The translations under genes and the position numbers were made by a program. A stretch of DNA of 64,000 bases from Thunnus maccoyii. Taxonomy: Eukaryota; Chordata; Actinopteri; Scombriformes; Scombridae. Positions 12,601-49,575 of this stretch are shown one piece after another. Location of the stretch: the NCBI RefSeq assembly GCF_910596095.1, contig NC_056550.1, positions 16,028,501 to 16,092,500 of the forward strand, given 5' to 3'. The notes beneath the pieces were generated by a model. It worked only from the letters and a program-made list of their open reading frames with translations. It made no database searches and had not been told where the DNA came from. The first letter of the stretch is position 1. Each line of letters begins with the position of its first letter.

Positions 12601-13618
12601 TCATAGTCTGTCTTCCTCTTCTCTTTCCTTGTAAAGATCCCCTCCAGACATGACTCCTCTTCTTGGGATAATAAATTGTGTCTGATATGATTTTCCCACA
12701 AAAAAAAAAAAGTTATTTCAAATTACATCTTCACTTTCTCCCTCACTGAAAAATCCAGAATCTAAGAATATTGAATATTGTTCATTTCAAAAGTTTCACT
12801 GCTGGACACAAGATGTCTCCTTCTGAGTGTAAAGTCAATTGTCAGTGCACTGGAGGCTACGTGTTTCCATCTCACACATTTTTACGTTTCATATTGGACC
12901 TTGATTGGCCACGAACTTCTGATGTAACAAATCATGATTGTAGGTATACCCCTTAAACTGAAGGTGAGCAAGGAGAAACTTTCCACCTTCAGCAGATGAA
13001 TGTGAAAACAGCCTTCTAGTGTCAAACTCTGCACATACATCAGTCTGCACAGCGAAGCTCAAACATCCAACTAAAGGAACAAGAAAGACACTTTTTGAGT
13101 GAGTTAATGGTGTCTTAAACATTGCACATCTTATTGTGCAACAGTCCTTAGATAATGCCCTCCATTTGTTCAGAATGCTGAAATAGAGTACATTTCACTA
13201 TATTGGTTATCCAGCAATCCACAAGCAGAAAAACTACCATACTGCATGTTAGAATTGCAACATATGTAACCGAGAGCCCTTCAGAGTCCCTCAACACATC
13301 TCACACACTGTATGTCTATAGTTTTAACACAGCTATCCTCAGACTGAGTTGAAAATATTATTCCAGTCTTCTACTGCTAGTGCGGAGTATGGGTACATTT
13401 CTTCCACCATTCAATCACTGGATTCTGAATAAACACAGTTCCTCCTTTAGTCTATAGTAACAAACAGAATGAATAATGGCTTTGCATACAAATGGAAGTT
13501 GTGACTTACTGGATTAAAGATGCTTCACTAATGATCAAGGCCAATGACTTAAATCAATGCATACTACTGCAAGTTACAAAAAAAGCATCAGGTCAATCAG
13601 TTGTCAGTCTATTCTTCA
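12601..13618. other. Short convergent intergenic spacer between rasd1 and med9
   Basis: About 1 kb of AT-rich DNA between two converging 3' ends. No gene, tRNA or named repeat is seen. Confidence 0.45.
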
Positions 13619-13894
13619 TTTAATTACAAAATATAGCTTAAGTTGAGAAAAGTGAAACATTGGAAAAAACACACTGCAATTTATACAAATAATGCATAAC
13701 TAGATTTGAAACACAATAAAAATTAAGGACATTGTCTGACGTTCAAAAACACCTTGCAATGCAGTGGAGGAAGACAAATCATTCCTGTTTTTAACGTCCA
13801 AGCTCCACAGCTGAGGATGTAAACAAAAAGTCCCTCCTGCACCTTGAATGTCTATGAGCTCCCTGCGGTCGGTGCAGTAATCCAGTCTGCAGTT
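13619..13894 (-). other. med9: med9 3'UTR (inferred)
   Basis: On the minus strand the med9 stop is followed by about 270 bases to an ATTAAA at 13624-13619, the first plausible poly(A) signal I can see. The end is inferred, not certain. Confidence 0.4.
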
Positions 13895-14114
13895 TCACGA
13901 TGCTTTTGGCACGTCGAACATACACAGGCTTTTATATTTCTGCAGCAGCTGGTTCTTGGTGCGGACCTGCTCCCGCAGCGTGGCCAGCTGCTGCTGCTGC
14001 TCCGGCGGACTGCTGTCTATCCCGGGCATGTTGGAGATCTGCTCCCGAGCCTCCTGGATCTTCGCCTTCAGCTTGGCCAGTTCTTGGTGGACATCCTGGC
14101 TGTCCTTGTCCATG
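13895..14114 (-). CDS. med9: med9 coding exon 2
   Basis: The acceptor reads TTTTTAAG|C on the minus strand. The exon encodes C27 then [15 protein letters not shown] to the stop TGA at 13897-13895. Confidence 0.94.
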
Positions 14115-14420
14115 CTTAAAAAGATAGAGACAAAGATGAATATATGATATGTTATTCGTGTATATTGCTATTTTGGACATTTAACGTCTCTTTTCTAGTT
14201 ACTCTAACGTAGCTGCGATAGCTAATGTTAGCTTCAGCTAACAACACGCTCAGTATCTTCACCTGTTTACGACATGTAAAGCGGCTGCCACAGCGCCGCG
14301 AATGAACATGGAACACACATGAACCAGTCTGTAATCTCACCATTTGATAATATCGTGGACTAAAGGCAGCAGAGAGCAATCATCGCCCTCTTTCTCTAGC
14401 TTTGGTTGAGCCACCGCCAT
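13895..14420 (-). CDS. med9: MED9, Mediator complex subunit 9 (two coding exons)
   Basis: A small subunit of the Mediator middle module, which bridges transcription factors and RNA polymerase II in the nucleus. Exon 1 is 14420-14341 ([26 protein letters not shown]) and exon 2 is 14114-13895. They join TG|C to restore the cysteine of KCMDKDS, exactly as in the human protein I recall. The 99-residue product ends in a helical region with [29 protein letters not shown], the conserved MED9 signature and a likely coiled coil. Human MED9 is about 146 residues; the missing part is its proline-rich N-terminus. The start is the first ATG in the exon and sits in a GC-rich promoter region. Confidence 0.94.
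14341..14420 (-). CDS. med9: med9 coding exon 1
   Basis: Eighty coding bases, 26 codons plus TG, containing the [10 protein letters not shown] motif of the MED9 N-terminal domain. The donor on the minus strand reads AAATG|GTGAGA at 14341/14340. Confidence 0.9.
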
Positions 14421-14469
14421 CACGCTCCCTGCTTCGCGGCGCAGATAGTTTACGTCATGCACCACAAGA

Positions 14470-14477
14470 TGACGTCA
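14470..14477. promoter_or_regulatory. Consensus CRE (TGACGTCA) in the med9 promoter
   Basis: A perfect palindromic TGACGTCA lies 50 bases upstream of the med9 ATG on the minus strand, within a CpG-containing stretch. This position is typical for CREB/ATF sites in housekeeping promoters. Function is inferred from sequence and position. Confidence 0.55.
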
Positions 14478-14479
14478 CC

Positions 14480-17400
14480 GACACGCTTCAAATAGGCCAC
14501 TAATTGATTGCTGATCATATCTACCCTCATTTTATGACTTTGGGGAAAAAGGTGTTGTTTGGATTCGGTGAATATGACAGCAATCTCTGTTCGCAGTTCT
14601 ATTTAATTCATTTGCTTACTATTTTGATCAAATCATTTTGATTATATTCACAAACCCAAATTAGCAATAAGCAAAAAGCCATACATTTCTCAGGTGACTT
14701 TCCATATCAAACAATACATTTTTTCCATATCTGAATGTACAAACAAAAAGCTGTTAAAACGTATAACCACTTAAGCTTTACAAGATATTATTTAAGTTTT
14801 ATTTAAATTATTATTATTATTATTTTTTAAAACCTTTAGTCCCCCTGGTGTGTTGGTGATTGCAGACTCAAGTTGTATACACAAAGTGCTGTAAAATTGT
14901 TGTATATTTGTTTTATACAAATATCTGTAAACGTTGAATGGCACTGCTTCAAATAGGCTTCATTAGCTATATGTGCTCATAACAAACATTTAGAGAATTA
15001 CAACATGACAGAATGTCAACACCACTGTTTCAAAGCGTGTTGAAAAATTTCACAATCACACTTTCTTTTATGCATAAATAAATGTTATAGATAATAAAGC
15101 AGATAAAATATCATAAAACACTATAGTCTTGTAATTTTTTTATTTTATATATTTATGTATCTATTTTTTGATAATTGGATGCTGAGTTGTCAGGAAAATA
15201 CTAAAGAAACTGTAGTGCTGGATTCTTTATTTTCTTTTCATTTTATTTTATTGTATTTTATTGTAAAGTTGTGTCAAAATGTGGTGATCCCAGGAAGATC
15301 TCAGAATCTTGCTGAAGAGTTCACTCTTATTTCACTTCTCTCACAACAAAATTAGGTGGAAAGATGACTGTATTGCCTCAAGTTTCACCCTCTACCATGT
15401 TTACTCCCCTCTGGCCAAATTATAGAATTCAGAGGTCATATCTAACCATCATGGGACACCAGAGGAAATACTTAAACTCTGACCTATTCTGTCATCAAGG
15501 CCTTATATGAACTTCTTTTCCCGTTTAACATGTTTTATTACCCTGTGATTAATGTAAGACACGTGGACTCCCTTTTAAATGGAACCCCTGATAACCTATA
15601 TTTCCCACAAAATAGGCCACAGACACTCCATTAATACACAGCGCAAACAAACCTGACCTGTGATAGCTGGGAATTAATGCTTCACATCCCACTACCTAGC
15701 AACCTTAAGCATCTATTCCTAAATTCAACCTCCTATGTCTACAATTGTGCCACAGCATGAAGCGTGTATGTAGTGAACCTGTGGCAACCTGTGTAAACAA
15801 TAGTGTGTGTGATTGGCACAAATATGGTCTAATGGGCTGCAATGAGTCCTAATATATATGTCTATTCTATATCAGTCAAGAGTTGTATTCAGGTCATGTT
15901 TTTCTAGTTGGATATTCTTCCTTCTTGCACATATGTGAAATTAGACTAATGGCATATAGGGGAAAACATATTGACAGCTGTAAGCAATACTGCTTCCTGT
16001 CTACTATCTACCACATATTCTGCGCAACAGACTACTGCCTCTCAAATGTAGCTGTTAACATGCACTCATGCAGTAGCCTATCTCTCTTTGCAATGGGTAT
16101 CAACATAATGCAAATAGCAACAAATAGGCATGAGTTACATAGAGCAATACTGTGGCTCTGCAAATACAAACCCAGTCTGACCCATCTTTTTTCCCCCCTT
16201 CATTGACCCATATTCCTGCGCTATCAGGCCTCAATCACTCACCTCAATAGTCTGGCAACTTAACTGATTTTGCAATAGGCTTGCTTGATGTTTGACAACT
16301 GATAAGTTGTGAGAGTGAGTTAATATTGGTTATGACCACTGTAGTATTTATTTAGTAGCTTATCGTCCCCCTGCAAATGGAGGGATTATGTAGACACCCA
16401 TGATGAACAGCATCAGCAGATTACATACTGTGTTCATGATGTGTAGTAGTTGATTCATCTGCAAAGAATCAGAGGTGTATTGCCTTTTAAAAGCACAAAT
16501 CAGGATTGTTTTATGTTGACTCTTGATGTAGTTGTCAAAATTTTATCATCTTTTCTCATAAAGGGAGTTGTTTTTATCTCCTTGCTCTTCTAAACCAGAC
16601 TGATTTACAGTATATTTTCACAGCTATATGTTCTCATCAAAGGATAGACTCAGCAATTGATCCCTTCACACCATCCACACCTGGTAAACACTGTAGAGAC
16701 AAATTCTCATTAGCCACCACGGCAGAGAGGCCACCACTGTGAGACAGACAGTGAAGACCTAATTAAAGAGTAGCTGTAGTGACATGAGCTGTAGTGATGA
16801 TGATCTTTTCAGACATTTTAACAATTATTTAGTGCTTCTAATTTCTAGTATGACTTTGAGCATCACATACTGCTGAAACTTGCAGAGCATATGTGACCCA
16901 GATTTGAGTTTGTAGGGCATTATGAAGCCCAAGTGTTTACCATGTGAGTCACTGGGGAAGGCTATGACACCTCACATTTATGAGTTCTGAAAAATGAATC
17001 ATTTCACAACCCAACAATATCATCCCACACAAACATATCCTTTTTCTGATTGATTGTTTATTGTCCCTTCGACCCTTGAAAAGCCAGCAACCAATTTCAC
17101 AAATAAGGAAAAAATCTTATTATCTTGTGCAAATAGGATGCTGTTGATCTTTTGATATCCATTCACATTATCATCTTATATAAGAATTACAAGTAATGGT
17201 TATTTTAATGTTTAAGTTTTAATGCCATGATTTAATTTTTGCCCTTTAATGATTTTATGTGTTTGAGTGTATTTATCTGACAAATTTGTTCAATATCTTC
17301 CCATTGCAATGGATTGTCAACGGAACGAACTTTGTGCCAATTTAAAATATATAGTTATGGCAGTATGAAAAGCATCAATGAGGTCATTGTTTTGATTGTG

Positions 17401-18740
17401 TCCTCATCTATTAAATGTAACTTGCTGTTTAAGGCATGTAAAGAGCCGTGTCTTACATCAACATGTCAAATTTGTTATCTTTATAATATCTTAATTTAAA
17501 GAAAAAAAAGAAACATACATATATACTTCACCTTCACCTTCAAAGTCTAATGTGTATGAATTCTTCCTTTTCCCAGAGATAGTGATTTTTTTGCTTTTGT
17601 GACATACAGTATGTGAAGTTATCAATAACCCCACTTTTTAGAAAAGGTTAATCACTGAGGGCTTACAGAAGTCTTACAAAAGGCAAAGCTATTAAAAGTG
17701 TCAGCAAATACAATATATTGATAAATGTACATTTTTTTCTTTAAATATATGGAAAGTGAAGATTATCTCATAGTCTTATTCATCTTAAGGCCTGTACATC
17801 TCCTCACAGTCAGCAGAATATTATAACTATTAAAGATGCAGAAGTTCCTGAGCCTCTAATGTAATGAAAATATCTTATTTATTAATTTACATTCAGTCAA
17901 CGCACACTTCCACACTCCCTGGCTCTCCTGCAGTTCCATACTCAGCTCATCTCAACAACAACAGGTAGAGAATGAGAGAAATACATGTTTTCCTCTGTAG
18001 GGTCGACTGTAGTTTTTTAGAGATATTCAGTTTTTATCCCCCTCAATTTTTTTTATATTGAAGTACCAGTAAATGCATTTTGAATCTACTGGTACTGTAT
18101 ATCTCCCCCTGCACAGTGTCATGGTGAGCCATTGGTATACATTATTCAGTCACTGTCTGAACTGGTTCTTTGGTTCTTGAGAAAGCTTAGGTTTACCCCA
18201 AAAAACATGCATTATTGTTCTTGAGTAATATTACTCAGCTCAAACAAGTCGAATCCTTCTTAACAGCAAACATCAGGCAAATTTCCATGAAACACAATGA
18301 ACACAACTGTCTCTGTTTTCATCATATGCTGCATAAAAGATCACATATCATGTTAAGCAGAAATCAGTGATAAAGGCTATTCTGGCTCCTATATAACAGA
18401 AATTCTCATGTATTAACTCCAGAGGAGAAACATGTTTCTTGAAAAGATCACATCTGCAGCCAGGACTAAACATGTAATTTATGACTAACAAGGGACTTCT
18501 GAAGGAACTTAAGGCCTGGGTGACTTCAGGCCACTTTTAGTTAAACCCTTCCAAGGCAGTCCCCTAGTGGCTTGCTCTGCCCCACTCAGCCTCTGTGATG
18601 ACGTGAAAGGGCCGCTGATAGCTTCTAACAGATGTGACACCTCCCAGGCTAGTATCTCTGGTGGAGAAGTGGCAGGATGCAGATGTCCTGCCTGCTCATC
18701 TGCCGTCTAATCTTAGCATGCTTCTCCATATGACAGATGA
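14480..18740. other. Intergenic DNA between med9 and the tandem duplication
   Basis: AT-rich 4.3-kb stretch with no credible exon or named repeat. Frames such as 15883-16206 have no recognisable domain. Runs of TTATTATTA occur near 14810. Confidence 0.4.
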
Positions 18741-19436
18741 TCTAACACAGTCAGTCACTGAAGCTGAACATCATTCAATCTGATGTTTTTCCAAAGGGAT
18801 GAACCTTTCTTGTTAAACCTGCTAAATATACTAAGCACATATTAAGGTCGGTTATCGTATGGTTGCCTGTGCAAAACAAAAGTTTCACTTGACAGGAAAT
18901 ATTTTCTCATCATGTGAGTCTGGATTCCAGAGACGCTTTGTGGGAAAAAATCCCAAAAAAACACAACTTTCAACTTTATGAATACCAAAAAGAAAGTAGT
19001 TAGTCAGCTGCTCCATGGAAATAGACAAAATGTGAACTTGGTGATCCCTCACTAAGAGGATCTTGTTTGTGAGATATCCACCAATACGCTGAGGGCCTGT
19101 TCCTAAAACCTCTCTAACTGTCTCAGACAAGAACAGGTTTTTACTCCATTTAGCCCATGATAAACAGCATCATCTGAGACACATTAATTTTTCTGTTAAG
19201 ACAGCAGCTGACTGAAGCTTAAACTTAGAGACTCATTGACGAGCTGTGCCAGTCTCTCTGCAAGTCTCTCTGCAATGCATGGATAAGTGACAAAATTCTC
19301 ATATTATTGGTCACTTGGCTTTATGTAGTTTGATTTTTAATCTATTATAGATAATATAATAAGGGTAGTAATAATAATGATCATTGTTCAATTACGTTTA
19401 TACATGACTAAAAATAATGGAAAGGTTTCTACCTGA
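18741..19436. repeat. Tandem duplication, copy A (shortened)
   Basis: This 696-bp block begins TCTAACACAGTCAGTCACTG and ends GGTTTCTACCTGA. It is directly followed by a second copy starting with the same words at 19437. Compared with copy B it lacks two internal segments (about 866 and 290 bp). The shared parts look well over 90 percent identical by eye. Confidence 0.85.
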
Positions 19437-21280
19437 TCTAACACAGTCAGTCACTGAAGCTGAACATCATTCAATCTGATGTTTTTCCAAAGGGACAAAC
19501 CTTTCTTGTTAAACCTGCTAAATATACTAAGCACACATTAAGGTCGGTTATTGTATGGTTGCCTGTGCAAAATGAAAGTTTCATTTGACAGGAAATATTT
19601 TCTCATCATGTGAGTCTGGATTCCAGAGAAGCTTCGTGGGAAAAAAAACCCAAAAAACAACAACTTTCAACTTTATGGATACCAAAAAGAAAGTGGCTAG
19701 TCAACTGCTAATAATAATTCATTTCTAAGTTAATTGAATCAACAATGCTTCTTAGTCAAGCATATTTAGGGTCATTCAGTCATGAAATCCTGTGTGGGAA
19801 AGATGGATCATGAGTCAGTGTAGGGTTCACTGTCCCGGATAGTGAACTCCTCTTCAGTGTACATGTACATGACTTGCACTTTGCACTGTCAGTGACTAAC
19901 ATCCTTGTCCTTCAACCTTTTCCCATCCATTTGGACAGTTAATAGATATAGAATGGAATAAAGTCATGCAAAACGAAATGTTTGCATATCAATCATTTTA
20001 CCCAGGCTGCTGCTACTAGATTATTACCATAGAACTAGCTCATACCCATCAGTGTCTGTGTGGGCACTCAGATTTCCTAGAAAGCCAAGGCTCTCTTCCA
20101 TGGAGCCTTGATAATCTCCTGGTTTTTAACAGGCCTCTTTGGTGCCATAATTGCATTACAGCTGGTGTTATTGCTGCAAAGGATTCATGCAAAGGAGTCA
20201 AGCTTTGAACAAACAGTGTAGTTACTGCCTGTTCAAATCAATCAATTAAGCACTGCAGGCAAAAGGCTATGACTGTTTGCAGGGTAAGCACTTAATTTGT
20301 TGTGTGAGTGTGCGGGCTTGTGTGTTATGAGAAAGGAAAATTCCATTCCAGACGAGAGACACCGGTATTATTATTAAAAGCTAAATCTATAATTCACAAC
20401 AGTAAAACTCCAGTGGTTATGCAAATGTGGCAATAATTCATCATTTGTAATTTATTATGTAATTTTCATTTTATTTTTAAATTCCTACATGTCCGGCAAA
20501 TGAAAAATAAGTTATGTAATTTTGAGAAGATTTTCCTGACACTAGGGTTGATTAATACCCAACCGTGAACTGGCTCCATGGAAATAGACAAAATGTGAAC
20601 TTGCTGTTCCCTCGCTAAGAGGATCTTGTTTGTGAGATATCCACCAATACGCTGAGGGCCTGTTCCTAAAACCTCTCTAACTGTCACAGACAAGAACAGG
20701 TTTTTACTCCATTTAGCCCATGATAAACAGCATCATCATCATTAATTTTTCTGTTAAGACAGCAGCTGACTGAAGCTTAAACTTAGAGATTCACTGATGA
20801 GCTGTGCCAGTCTCTCTGCAAGTCTCTCTGCAATGCATGGATAAGTGACAAAATTCTCATATTATTGGTCACTTGGCCTTATGTAGTTTGATTTTTAATC
20901 TATTATAGACATTAATATAGATTATCCTCTACTCACTGTCTTAATCATGATTTTATTTTTGCTTTCCTGTTAATACCAAGCACCCAATAACAATGCAAAC
21001 AACCCAAACCCATCCAGTGTATACCTTGCTAGAAGCAGAATTCCAAGAGTCCAATTATTTGCACCGAAAAAAAATATTTAAATACACATAATGGAAAATA
21101 TTGTAAAAACAAGAAGTGGAAGCTGAAGTGTGTATAAATACCTCTTGCAAAACGCATAAAAATATCAGAGGAAATTATTTTTAAAATGATGTCATACAAA
21201 TAATAAGGGTAGTAATAATAGTGATCATTGTTCAATTATGTTTATACATGACTAAAAATAATGGAAAGGTTTCTACCTGA
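19437..21280. repeat. Tandem duplication, copy B (long form)
   Basis: Copy B matches copy A in three blocks, 19437-19708, 20574-20908 and about 21198-21280. Between them are B-only segments 19709-20573 and 20909-21197. The B-only sequence has no terminal repeats or transposon features that I can see, so copy A more likely lost it than B gained it. A minus-strand frame with the shared peptide REVLGTGPQRIGGYL occurs in both copies but shows no sign of coding constraint. Confidence 0.85.
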
Positions 21281-21377
21281 GAGCTAAATTGAACTGTCAA
21301 TACAAAGACCTGCACTGCCCCCACGTGGAGGATCAAGGGAGGTAACATTTTGAATGTATCCACAAACATGGTGAAAT

Positions 21378-21410
<33 letters not shown>

Positions 21411-22900
21411 TGAACCCCAAATTAGAGCTGCAAATCATGCTACAAGGCAAAGTTAGCTGGACAGCAACCTTTTGTTCAACATATGTAATGGTTATTTGTA
21501 TGAAGGTTGTGTTGTAATGTGAGTGGGGCTACACCTGAGATAAAAATAAGAATAAATCCAGGCCAGCTCCTTGCTCTCAGGTATGTGGGTTATACTCTTC
21601 TCAGGTACAGATCTTGTCTATTAGAACAACCCCCACCACTTTTCCCACCACCACTCATGGATGAGTATGAGGATATCCCTCAGGACACGGTCACATGTAT
21701 ATGTGACATATATTTCAGGCTGTTACCACTAGTTCAAATTCACCTAAAAGCCAAATCTGACCAATCTGAAACCATCATTTCACATTCACACCTGAATACA
21801 TAGTCAATAATTTAAAAAAGACAATGCCACATTATGATTGTGTGCACATGGTTTGCATTCCAGTGCAATGCTTATAGTTACTGTAAGTACACACACTATA
21901 TTTTATAAGAATCTAAATTTCTTCAAAAACATCATGTAAATTAGTACAAAACTTGATTTTTTTTTATCTTCAAAAGGAGTGCTAGTTACTGAACTGAGTG
22001 GATATAAATTCTACTGTAAGTGGCGATCTGAGCTTGGTATCATTTTAAACTGTTGATATGAGCCTGTTGTCGTCCAGTGGAAAATATTTTTGATATCCTA
22101 TACCTAATTTCTTATTCTGCTATAATTTATTCACAGATTTAGATTTGTTACATCCACCCTTGTTCTCAGTGTATTCTAAACACCACATCTTGCTCTCAGG
22201 TCAGTCAAGGATGAGGCCTCAATACATTAATATGAGGCCCCCTATTGTCTGGTCAGAGACATCTGCTTTACCCCCCAGACCCATTGACCTGCTTTGTATC
22301 CACACATGCTTTCACATCATCATAGAAGTTCTCAGTAATTAAGATTTGCATGCTTCATTTCAGTGTAAGCCTCAAACATTTTTATTAATGGTTGCACACA
22401 TACACGATATAACCACTAGGTGGTAGGCTTTAATTGATACTGAAACGGTTGAACTTTGACTAATTATAAATTCAAATAAATACATGCGATTTTTGTTGTT
22501 CACATTAAAATATTTCGTTTATACTTTTTAGATGTCACATACTTACTAAATTGCAACCATAAAATGGCACGTGATAATTGACTAGTAAACACTTCTATGA
22601 GACAATGGAAGGGCACCTCTCACAAATAACAAACACCAATGACTGACATAAGGTTAGGGCAGTAACAACTGACTTCCTGACGGCAATGACGGCTACTACA
22701 GAAAAAGCACCGCTTTGCACCATTCATAATAACATTGTTGTAAAGTTTTGGGTCGGTTTTATATTCCAGACTATCCTGAATGGGAGGTGTTTTTTTGTCA
22801 GGACAACGTCATCGATGCAACGCATTGTTAAAATCCAAATTCCACTCATACGGAACACCCTGGGTTCCAAAACAAGCGCACCCAACGTGCTCCAATATCA
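21281..22900. other. Intergenic DNA upstream of usp22
   Basis: No gene is supported. A T-run is just to the right of the duplication (21384-21404). A CCACTAGGTGGTAG word near 22411-22424 partly resembles a CTCF core but deviates at the 3' end. Confidence 0.4.
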
Positions 22901-23315
22901 ACGTGGTGACGTAAACTTTTTGTGTTGGCAAATCACGGTGTACGCTGGGCGGGCATTGTGAAGCAGTAGTTGAGTGTTAGCAGGCTAACTAGAGAAAGAA
23001 AGCTAACTAATCGTGAGAGTGGAAGTGGAGCTAACGTTAAAGGAAAAGCCAACTGTCAAAACAGCAGCGGGAACAGAAATTTTAGTGAAGTGATAATTCT
23101 CTTAGATGACTACATGAACAGATTTGTTGCTAGTTAATCAAAGACCGTGTTTGTCAGATGCCCGAGGAGCATTTTTGGATACTACATCGATTGTCCCATT
23201 TCCAAACGGAAACCATTTCTGGACAAGATAGTTCGTGCTAGCTAGCTAGCTAAGTGAATCATCCAGGAGACTTTTCATTGTCACCTAAAAACCTAAACTG
23301 AATGTTTTGTCTGTC
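22900..23315 (+). promoter_or_regulatory. usp22: usp22 promoter and 5'UTR region (inferred)
   Basis: The sequence before the usp22 ATG becomes richer in CG dinucleotides and carries repeated GCTAAC/GTTAGC/GCTAGC words (for example 22976-23040 and 23227-23250), a pattern also seen at the med9 start. There is no TATA box at a useful distance, as expected for a housekeeping gene. An in-frame TAA at 23286 fixes 23316 as the first usable start. The transcription start cannot be placed exactly. Confidence 0.5.
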
Positions 23316-47894
<24,579 letters not shown>

Positions 47895-49575
47895 TCTTTG
47901 TGACCACTGACCATGAAGAACCACTGCTTCTAATGAGAGAGTCAAGGGACTGGGGACAGTATGAAACACAAACACACAAACCTACCTGAAACTCTTTGAC
48001 TACCAGTCTGCTCCTCCAGCTCTGGAGGACAAAAAAAAAAAAAGACGTGTGAAATCATGCAACCTTTCAAAAGAAAAAAAAAAAAAAAACAAGCACTGAG
48101 CTACTTCTTGGCATCTACTTGACAAAACTGAATGAAGAGGAGAGAAGGAGGAAGAGTCAGGCGTCGTCAGTTCCAGGCTTGGGCAGAGGGAAGAGGCCCC
48201 ACCCCCTCACTCTCTCACCCCTTCCTGCTGCAGGGGCAGAGTCTGAGCGTGACTGACTGTCATGTCGATTGGGCACATCTGGATTCTTATTACAGTATTC
48301 TGACCCCCCACCCCCACCCCACACGCACACGCACACACAAACACAAACACAAACACACACACACACACACACACACACCCTCCATTTCTCTCCCATGGTG
48401 CTCTCGTTTCAACTGACCAAGCATTTAACTTGATGGAAGACAGTTTGTTGTCATATGCATACGGGACTGAACGCAAAAAAATAAAATAAAATCAACGTAT
48501 TATGAACTTTGCAAGAACATTTTTAAAGCTATGGTTATGATTCTTATCATTTGTGATTTTAGTTATGAAATACTGTATGAATCTACAGTAGTATACATCT
48601 ATTTTTTAAGAGCAAAGAAAACATGGGAGAGTGTAGAGACGCTGCCTTTGCCAGTTGCTGGGGAAGCGCTGCCATGGAAACTAAACAGATTTGGACCTGA
48701 GTGTGCTCATGTTCCATTATTTACTGTGTTGTTTTATTTTTAAGTCTGGTTGAGGGCAGGGAATATCTATTTTTTTTAGCAACTCATTGAATTTTGAGAT
48801 TTTGTTTACTGTTCTTTTCAGTGTCTTTTTTTAAAAAAAAAAAATTTCAGTACAGTCATTATGTCCCTCGCTGTCCTGGTACTGGAGATGTTTTTGGACG
48901 TATTATACTTTCATTCTTGTGGAATTGTTGGTATAATGATGGTGAAAATTAAATTGGCTCACCTTTGCTGTTTATGAATTGTATGTTGAATGTGAGCTTT
49001 GGGTTTCGTATGGCAGTCTGAAGAGAAGACTCAATACATGAACTCCAGTTGAGGTCCTGTATTATGTGAGAATGCTGTGGTCTCTGCTCATTGAACACCT
49101 CGAATGCTCTGTGCAAAAAAGAAAAAAAAAAAAAAAGCCCAATTTAACAACACTGCATGCAACTGGGCTCTAATAATTTTATATGTGAAAATTTGCCCTC
49201 AGTAATGCCTCAAGGCCTGCCGCCCATCATGATATTTGTTCTGTAGTTTGGGGATGGGAAAGTGATCGTATGGGATATATAGAGGGTAAAACACATTGCA
49301 CGTACATGGGCACTGTGCGACCACAGCCTGGCTCTGAATCCATCAGTGTTATCTTCTCCATGGCAACTGTGTGGCTGGTGTAGACCGCTGTGGTTCGTGG
49401 TGTGTCTTGCCTCTGCAGTGCAGTAAACCCAGTGCTCTATTCAATCAGTATGCTGTCAAGTCAGACTTTAGATAATGCACATACACATCAGGGTGTTGTG
49501 GTCTGTTTTGTTTGAATATCACTTGATTGTGTATGTATTAAAAAACTGAATAAAAAAAAAATATCCACTCATGTA
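47895..49575 (+). other. usp22: usp22 3'UTR
   Basis: The most distal convincing signal is AATAAA at 49549-49554, followed by A-run and then unrelated sequence, giving a 3'UTR near 1.7 kb. Earlier AATAAA copies at 48480-48490 could give a shorter form. The UTR contains a CA-rich array at 48321-48378 and several A-runs. Confidence 0.6.
48321..48378. repeat. CA-rich microsatellite in usp22 3'UTR
   Basis: A run of AC with GCAC and AAAC interruptions, preceded by a C-rich stretch (48304-48320). Confidence 0.93.

Noticed and set aside
13844-14147. Several open frames on the + strand opposite med9
   Set aside because: They are antisense shadows of med9 exon 2, caused by its GC-rich composition.
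18885-20693. Two related minus-strand frames with the peptide REVLGTGPQRIGGYL
   Set aside because: They exist only because the DNA is duplicated. Differences between copies include several amino-acid changes in a short stretch, and the frames diverge where the duplicates diverge.
22686-22961. 91-codon frame just upstream of usp22
   Set aside because: No similarity recognised and it lies in the probable promoter region; usp22 exon 1 is independently fixed by an in-frame stop at 23286.
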